Shown here: in pieces, positions 57,452 through 64,000 of the stretch
How the letters are laid out: every line of letters begins with the position of its first letter
How positions within the stretch are numbered: position 1 is the first letter of the stretch
Source of the DNA: Cryptomeria japonica
Taxonomy: Eukaryota; Streptophyta; Pinopsida; Cupressales; Cupressaceae
DNA: 64,000 nucleotides
Direction: 5' to 3'
Assembly: GCF_030272615.1 (NCBI RefSeq)
Contig: NC_081414.1
Coordinates: 2,295,501 to 2,359,500 of the forward strand
Notes under the pieces: generated by a model
Database searches by the model: none
What the model saw: only the letters and a program-made list of their open reading frames with translations
What the model was told of the DNA's origin: nothing
Position numbers and translations under genes: made by a program

Positions 57452-57462
57452 GGTGGGCGCCA
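57452..57462 (-). other. Primer-binding site of the minus-strand LTR
   Basis: Minus strand TGGCGCCCACC followed by GTGGGGCCC, four bases from the LTR edge at 57467. Confidence 0.75.
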
Positions 57463-57466
57463 GAAA

Positions 57467-58945
57467 TGTATGTCAAAAATGTGGTATCAACCTGCAAGAG
57501 GAGAAAACAATTCAAAAACACACATGAAACATTGCATTAGAGGTTAGAAATCCAAACAAAGCAAGTTAAAAAGAATCTAAACTCTTTAATATCGTTCCAT
57601 GCTCCTCTATCTCCAAGGATCTTCAAGATTCAAGGTGGCTCTTAGCTTGGAAGAGCACTTGATTCTTTAAGATGACAACCTAAAGAACGAGATTAAAATG
57701 ATTCTAAGATCTAAATGGAATGCAACCAAGATCCTAGTGATGATTTAGATATGAAACTAGATGATGATAAGATGCAAGATATTGATATGAAGCTTGAACT
57801 AGTATGAAAATGATACTAAGATGAAGCTAACATGATATATCTAAGATTGGAATGCTATCAAAATGATCTAACATGCTATTCTATCAAAGAGAGATAATAT
57901 GCTTAATATTATGGGACTATAAGTTTGATGCACAAAGACTTCATTTTTTTGAAGAAGGAATGGGCTCTATTTATAGGGAAAATAGGGCAATGGATGGTCA
58001 AGATTGGATAATCTTAACAAGGGCCAAGATTGAAAGTTGGGAATCCATGTTTGCAATTTGCACCAATGAAATGGTGACAAGTGTCAACATAGGGTTGGGT
58101 TGAGAGAAGGGGTTGGAGACATTAAATGCCTGAGAAGACCTCATGGTTATCTAGAGGGTAAGGGTCAAGCTTAAGTTAGGCTTACCCAATGGATTAAGAG
58201 TTAATCCAAGGATAAACCCTTGTGCAAATGATTAAGAGATAATCATGGTCAAAGCATTAAAGGCTTGATGAGACCCTTGGGTTGGATGAAGGTTAAGTTA
58301 AAAGAAATTCTTTAACTATGTAAGAGGGTTTGAGTTAACCATTAATGATTATGAAGACTTTGGGGAATTAAGTGGTTGAAGGCTTGAAGCCTTTAATGGT
58401 TATCAAAGACTTTAAGGAATTAAGTGGTTGAAGGCTTGAAGCCTTTAATGGTTATCAAAGACTTTGAGGATTTGAGAAGTGACTTCCCCTTGCTTAGGGA
58501 TGTGACAAAGTTTAGAAGATGGGTTATGCTAATTAGAAGCGATTAGAAGAGTCTAGAAGGGATTAGAAAGGGGTTTAGGAAGGCAAGTGGGAGATGTAGG
58601 ATTTTGCAAGTGGATGGAGGGATAATAGGATTTAATTGAAATAAAGAATTTCATTCAATTTGGTTGCAATTTGGGGAAATTAAATAAATTAGATTTATTC
58701 AATTTAGGATAACTATTTAATTAAATTTGAATTTAATTAAAAGTGGATAGGGGGGATTTAATTGAATAAAATGATTTATTCATTAAATGGTAAAAAGAAG
58801 TCTAGTGAATTTAATTTAAATAAATTGAGTAATTTACTTAATTAAATAGAGGAATGTGGATAATTTAATTAAATTGGATTTAATTAAATAGAGAAATGAA
58901 CATAAAATATTCATTTAGGTATATGGTCATTTTTATACGTCTACA
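57467..58945 (-). mobile_element. Complete LTR (minus orientation), right arm
   Basis: Plus strand opens TGTATGTC and closes GTCTACA, giving TGTA...TACA ends; 1,479 bp. TATA on the minus strand at about 57966-57980 (CCCTATAAATAGAG). Adjacent primer site confirms polarity. The 76-codon plus ORF at 57873-58103 is spurious. Confidence 0.85.
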
Positions 58946-58950
58946 ACTCT
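58946..58950. repeat. 5-bp target duplication of the nested element, right
   Basis: ACTCT, identical to 55584-55588. Confidence 0.75.
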
Positions 58951-60518
58951 AGTTTAAATTTTTAGTTTAATTGTTAATAATTTTTAAGTTAGTAAATTAA
59001 ACATAGGAAAATTTATAATTAGGATTATTGTGTAATAAATTTGCAAATTTAAATTAACGTGTATAATTGGAATCTCTCAACCCATTTGAGATTTATTGGG
59101 TTACTTGATCGGTAATTTTAGATTCTTTAAAACATTTAAGTCTTATTATTATGATTGATCCAAAATTGCCAAAAGTATAAACTAATTGTTCATTTTGAAC
59201 CAGTAACTCTATAATTAATTATTCTCAGGATAGAAGTAAACATTGCTTAATTTTGTATGTAAATGACACTATTTTTGCATCATACGCGTTACTTATATAT
59301 TAAAATTGCATTCATTGATGAGCAAGTTACATTTCCATTATCTTCATGCAAGTTACATGTTTTAATATGTGAGTTCATAATTGTCATTATCATACCATTA
59401 TATATTAATTAGTTTAGTTGTAGAAGAATGGTATTTCTTTTTATCAAATGGTACTTGGATGCCATCAAAGTAGTTATTCAAATAATTAAGCTTTACAATA
59501 TCTAATTGTACACGTTCAATTCATAATTGTTTTCAAGTACGATGCTTTTCATAGCTCCTTAGTTAAGAAAACTAAATAAAGGAAGTTGGAAAACCCAAAC
59601 CTAGCAGCGTTCGGTATATATAGTGCCTCTGGGTCACGCTTACGGGTAATGTCGTTGTGTTGAACTACTGCACTTAATGCCTAATAAAGTTGCATCAACG
59701 ACGTCTGTGGCATCGTCCCTATAAATCGTTGGGGAGTAATAAGGGACACTTGGAAGTTAAAATCCAAGGGGTGGGTAATTCCCCTTGGATCGATAATTTA
59801 ATAAGATAATTCTAAAATGATCTTTCATCCACTAAGTTAAACCATAGTAAACTCCTATAGGGATGATGAGTGAAATGCTTTTATGAAATTGATTTAATCT
59901 CGAAGAATTGCTAACAATTGACAATTGGTCAAGGGTGACGCTTATGATAGGTATTAAGATCTAGTTGTTTTAAGCCACAAGAAATAGGCCATCTTGAGCC
60001 TTTTCTTAAGTGCTACCACCGTGGGTAGCAACCATAGAGAAACTGTCTGGGACATTGACCCTAGAGAGGGTTGTGTACCCACTAATCAGTTTACATCAAA
60101 CCATAGAGTAGAAAATAGAACTACATACTTTACGCCTTGATCCCGTTCCGAAACGGGTATGTAGGCAGTCTTGGGACGGAGTTGTCCCTAGTACTCAGGC
60201 GTTCGTGGGTGGGGTCTAGGCTTGGTAAAGAAGGATTGAGTAGAATCCTAATTTGAAAGATAAGTATAATAAAATGGAAAAAGTAATTCAATGCATACTC
60301 GAAAGGAATCCCGTATGGATTCGCTTGACTTCCCGAGGCTTTAAGCCAAATTTCGAGGTGAAATTCAAGCTTGTATTATGTTATTTAATTACTCCTGAGG
60401 ATGGCAATCTCAGTGCACTTGTGTTAGAAGAGTGTAGTACTTAGTGAGTGGCTTAGGACTCGAATGGTCCCGATGAGTCTAAGTCTCTGGCCAGAGCACC
60501 TCCTATCCCGATTGGATA

Positions 60519-60658
60519 GATGCCTACCCCATATGGGTAGATGCCTATCCCGTATTGGATAGATGAAATCTTATGTCCCGTATGGACAGATGCCTAACCC
60601 GTATGGTTAGATGCTCATCTCAGATGGATGAATGCCTAATCCAAATGGATGGATGCCC
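60519..60658 (+). repeat. 21-22-bp minisatellite in solo LTR, 6-7 copies
   Basis: Same family as 42057-42327 (GATGCCTAACCCGTATGGTTA) with fewer copies. Confidence 0.88.
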
Positions 60659-60752
60659 AGAGTATGCGATTGAATCAAACACAAGTGATTAAATTATACA
60701 AAAAAAAAAAGAATGGTCAAATTTGTTGGGTTAAATATGGTGGGTTATTACA

Positions 60753-60757
60753 CCTAT
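60753..60757. repeat. 5-bp target duplication of the solo gypsy LTR, right
   Basis: CCTAT, identical to 53718-53722. Confidence 0.75.
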
Positions 60758-62280
60758 CATGCATCCATTATCTTCCCAAAAGTAAAAAACAAAAGAAAAA
60801 AAGCAAAGAGAAATAATTCGTCTGATGGTGAAAACCACTTCTTGTGGTGCCTTAGGCAAGTACCATGATGAAAACCTGAAAAACAAGCGTCATATGTAAT
60901 TCATTACCCTCTTGTAGTCTACACTTGGGGGTAACTTTTATCCATGCTTCCTATATAGCTTATCCTCAATTATCCCTTATCTTCCATTATCCCTCATTCA
61001 CCCTATCTACCCCCATATCACCTTTTCTACCTTTGATCATGACAAGGTTAAGGATGCCCACAACCATCATGCATCATATCAACTTCACCTTATCCACACC
61101 CTTCATATCAATTATATTTTCATTTCTTGCTTCTAGCATCCCTTATTACCTTTGATCTTTCTTATCCTATCTCCATCCTATCGTATCCATCCTTTGATCT
61201 TGATCAAAACCAAGGACATAGAAGAAAAACATGTTTTCATAAACCTCTTGACATGTCCATTCCTTATGGAGCACATGCCATTTAATGCACCATACCATCA
61301 CCTTATATTTCCATATCTATTCCCTTAGCTTGGGTTCCCATCATGAGGCAGTCCTTGAAAATAAATTTAACCCTGATTCCTTATTAATTTGCCACCATCC
61401 TTCACTTATCCATTTTCATCCCATCATTTCATTCATCCGCTCATGATGCCTTATTCCTTGCTAGACACTAGGGGAAAATAAATACATCTTGTTTGAGAAT
61501 AAATCTTGATATATCTTATAGCTCAATAACCTATCAAGACAACTTTTAAAAAAAAATTAAAATCCAAAAATAATCACAAAAACTTTTAAAATACAAAAAA
61601 AAAAAAAATAAATAAATTCAAAAACAAAAAATTATAAATAATTGTCTCTTTCTTAAGCATTGACACTTTGAACAAACACAATCAAAACATCACAATAAAA
61701 TTGAGCTTAAAAAATCTTGGATTAATAAACAAGCTATCGAACTAGTCTACTTCCTTACTAATCAACTACCTATCACTTTTAACATATTTATCAAACAACG
61801 TGCCTCTATGGATACATTGTTCTTAGAATTGGCACCCTATCAGATATCATGTCCTACGAACACATCTTACATATAATGGACATCCTATTGTGCCTCTATA
61901 GATACATCATTCCTAAAACACACACCCTATCAGATATCTTGTCTTACAGATACATCTTTCCTAAAATGGACATCCTATCAAACATCATTTAATAAAAACA
62001 CTTTTAATTTGGGAAAGAAGATCTAAATGGTTGTTGAATTATTTGGTCTAGTGAGTCTTAGCTTGTATTTTATTTATCATGTACCATGATCCTATCCTAC
62101 TCAAGGATATCCACAAGTGATTAGAGAAGAAAAGGTGGACCATTATTTTTATCATTTGATTGTTGTTTGTGGTTTGTATTATTAATCCTTGCAAATGGTA
62201 TATGAGTTATCTAGTTTTTACCATATCTAAATATGCTTGCATTCACTTGCCATAATAAGTTCAATGATGATGTAGCACTA
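60758..62280. other. Host repeat, continuation after the solo LTR
   Basis: TATCC/CATCC-rich text like that at 51700-53700, then an A-rich stretch near 61550-61640 and a diverged repeat around 61800-61990 ('cctctatrgatacatc...cacccta tcagatatc' twice or more). The ORF at 60925-61155 is low-complexity. No gene. Confidence 0.4.
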
Positions 62281-62282
62281 TA

Positions 62283-62760
62283 TCAAGTACAAGATTCCAC
62301 ACTAGTACATTCGGAGCTAATTTTCGATGGCCGATTGTCAGAATTGTGACAAATTTTTGTCAAAGTGCCGACAAAAGTAGCCGTCAAAAACTTGTCATCG
62401 GATTTGTCGATGATGCCCCTAAACGTCGGAAATATGACAATCCCATGGACTCTGTAGGCGGTGGGCATGATCGCTCTTCCGGTCAAAAAAGTCATCGGAC
62501 ATGCAATATCCCCATCGGATGTTTTAGTAGATTGCGTCGCAAAGTTGACGACAATTTGGAACTTTGCACCGATGGTGATGCTGTTTGTCCGATGCTTGTG
62601 TCATCGGTCCATTCGGAGGCATCGACAATCGTTTGTCTAGTTTGAGTCGGAAGTGTGATGACTCTAGAACCTTTTCACCTATAAGAATGTTGTATGTCCG
62701 CCGATTTCATCATCGGTGGAAAGCTTGGTATTCATCGTAATTCCGACGGTGATAATATTT
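62283..62760. repeat. CpG-rich patch with recurring TCATCGG motifs
   Basis: Opens near CACTAGTACATTCGG and contains repeated TCATCGG, CGTCGG, GTCAAAA and CCGATG words in both orientations, with GGTGGAAAGCT at 62716. Dense short inverted motifs are typical of the subterminal region of CACTA or MITE elements, but no matching far end was found. The overlapping ORFs at 62283-62645 on both strands are probably fortuitous. Confidence 0.4.
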
Positions 62761-63121
62761 TTATCAAAAAAAATATATTATTATCTAGTCATTGATATGT
62801 ACTGCAAATGATATTCTATCCCCACCACCTATTAGTAGGGGGCATAGGTTTGAGGCTAATATGAGGCACATTGGTTTCAAGCCAATATGATCAAGCGCAC
62901 CATGGTTGAGATGGTCCAACTCCCTCGTCTCAGTCTAGGACTAAGCTCATGCCATATCTAAATGAAAGACATCTCAAATACATCGTCGGTGGAAAGCTGC
63001 AAAATGCCATTTTCATACATAAGCAAGACATACACAATTGGGCACAATCAACAAGAGAATGTTTAAAAGTGTGTTTGAGATCATTGTCCCAATTGTGGTG
63101 TGGTCACCAAGAGATCACCGT
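62761..63121. other. Non-coding; second GTCGGTGGAAAGCTG copy
   Basis: 'catcgtcggtggaaagctg' near 62981 echoes 62710-62724, which suggests the repeat family above extends this far. No gene supported. Confidence 0.35.
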
Positions 63122-63214
63122 AAATTTGTCAACCTTTCCTTCATTTAAACCAAGTAAACCTTTGTAACAAAATTGTCCTAAGTGTGTTTAAATGAAGGAA
63201 AGGTTGACAAATTT
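63122..63214. repeat. Perfect inverted repeat, 29-bp arms, 35-nt loop
   Basis: Arms 63122-63150 and 63186-63214 are exact reverse complements (core GTCAACCTTTCCTTC). Transcription would give a stable hairpin. No promoter or neighbouring gene is seen. Confidence 0.92.
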
Positions 63215-64000
63215 CTCCATGGAGTTTTACCTGACTCTAGAATTAGTCAGTTGTTTAAAACAACTCATAACCATTGTAACAAAATTCACACTAATAATAT
63301 ATTTCCTAACAGTTTTTATCCATGAATGATATTTGGGTTTACAATCTTGAATTCAGTACATGCAATATCATTAGAACTCAGACATCAATAAACTTGTTTC
63401 AAATCAGAAACACTGTGATCTGAATTGCATACAAACTATTTAATGTAATTCCTGTTGTTTGTATTTTGGAAAAAAGGGTTGGCTGCAAAATTTTGCAGAG
63501 CATACTATTTGAGTAATTTACATGTTAAGTGTTTGTTATAATGTCTGAAAACTAAATCACAAAAAAGTAAAAAAAAAATTGGTTAGCAAATCAGGGGTGC
63601 ACTTTTCATTCTTGTTGTTATTCAATTCTTTTACTTTAGCTTTGTTTCTTTCTTCATATTTGGGGTCTAGAGCTCCTCCCTAAGTAGAGATTATTGGTTT
63701 TGTCTCCCCTCCTTTGGCTGGAGAGTTTCTTGCTATCTCTGGTAGTCTGCCCTCAGAGTTCAGCTTCTCTATTGGTCGGACTGTTATTTTCCCTACCTTC
63801 TTCTCCAAGTGCTCCTCCTCTTGTTTCCAAGATTTTTCCTTTGCCTTCTACTCAATGGCCCTTGGTTGTGCCTTCATGCCCTCTTAATATCTTCACTGGG
63901 TTCCTATTTCCTTCAAATGATGGCTTCTCTATGTTATGCAATATCCATCTTGGATCTTGCAACATCAAATTATGGCATGGTTGATGTTGATGTGAGTGAT
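63215..64000. other. No confident gene to the window end
   Basis: A 96-codon ORF at 63694-63984 (plus) is Ser/Leu/Pro-rich; the sequence around 63660-64000 is less AT-rich and could be a retroelement ORF edge, but no motif supports it. Confidence 0.3.

Larger units (their letters stand above)
55589..58945. mobile_element. LTR-derived element with inverted LTR arms (3,357 bp)
   Basis: Begins TGTTCATTTCTC, ends GTCTACA, and is flanked by ACTCT on both sides. The left part (55589 to about 56530) is an LTR segment in plus orientation, including TATA GCTATAAATAGAGC near 56488. The right part (57467-58945) is a complete LTR in minus orientation with its TATA near 57968. Over about 950 bp the two are reverse complements at well over 90% by eye. 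The middle holds a minus-strand primer site and leader plus about 500 bp of unassigned sequence. No gag or pol. The left arm lacks the first about 45 bp of the LTR. Confidence 0.8.
53723..60752 (+). mobile_element. Gypsy-type solo LTR, split by a nested element
   Basis: Starts TGTCACAACCC and ends GGGTTATTACA like the LTR at 38167-42435, and is flanked by CCTAT on both sides. No polypurine tract precedes it and no primer site follows, so it is a solo LTR. Removing the nested 55589-58945 element and one ACTCT leaves about 3.67 kb. Matching blocks with the other LTR: the start, the 'gcacatg(g/t)tgta' region, and nearly all of 59560-60752. Short alternating TA runs occur near 54888 and 55204. 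Confidence 0.8.

Noticed and set aside
62283-62645. Overlapping plus and minus ORFs in the CpG-rich patch
   Set aside because: Both strands open over the same motif-rich sequence; no domain.
63694-63984. 96-codon ORF at the window end as a gene
   Set aside because: No start context, motif or neighbouring evidence; sequence runs off the window.

Overview
The window looks like nuclear DNA from a large, repeat-rich plant genome. A gymnosperm is my best guess; that is inference. The sequence is AT-rich and full of decayed Copia (Ty1) and Gypsy-like LTR retrotransposons, with Met-tRNA-type primer sites (TGGTATCAGAGCC) and long LTRs. It also holds one hAT transposon, tRNA-like SINE material, and a single host gene with introns: a broken ABC-C (MRP-type) transporter. 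No organelle, viral or bacterial gene set is visible.

The most notable structure is a 12.4-kb hAT element at 4640-17050. It has related ends (TAGAGATTACTTTA and TAGGGATAACTTTA) and an exact 8-bp target duplication, AATCTCAT, at 4632-4639 and 17051-17058. It interrupts the gag of a minus-strand Copia element, whose two halves (17461 to 17059, and 4631 to 3726) resume on either side. The hAT carries a decayed hAT transposase (5523-7607, +), a large decayed minus-strand gene of about 4.1 kb (12718 to 8601) with a G-patch-like motif and coiled-coil C-terminus that I cannot assign to a family, a 266-bp tandem array (13131-14276), and one intact 175-codon ORF (16120 to 15593, -). Its ends carry repeated GGCGAAT-like motifs.

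17.5-31.9 kb: the 5' LTR of the host Copia; a Copia reverse-transcriptase scrap (about 20.06-20.33 kb); hairpins at 21.1-21.4 kb; then a polypyrimidine block, a 2.3-kb satellite of about 20-bp CATATG-containing monomers in both orientations, and a second copy of the polypyrimidine block; then a 5'-truncated Copia element (about 26.2-29.7 kb) with its 3' LTR.

32.7-36.2 kb: five exons of an ABCC transporter. They keep reading frame and splice sites but have one in-frame stop, and the gene lacks its 3' half (rest of TMD2 and NBD2). A 63-bp copy of exon 1 lies downstream at 37.4 kb, next to a dimeric tRNA-like SINE module. A gypsy 3' end with a 4.3-kb LTR follows (38.2-42.4 kb).

42.4-62.3 kb is a nest of insertions that can be read in order. 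An unidentified host repeat was invaded by a Copia element (44110-51388), which itself contains a 1.6-kb solo LTR in gag (TSD GGAGG). The same host repeat was also invaded by a long gypsy-type solo LTR (53723-60752, TSD CCTAT). That LTR contains a 3.36-kb element with inverted LTR arms (55589-58945, TSD ACTCT). The last 1.7 kb holds a CpG-rich patch with repeated TCATCGG motifs and a perfect 29-bp inverted repeat. Nearly all coding sequence is pseudogenised, and identifications rest on motifs read by eye.
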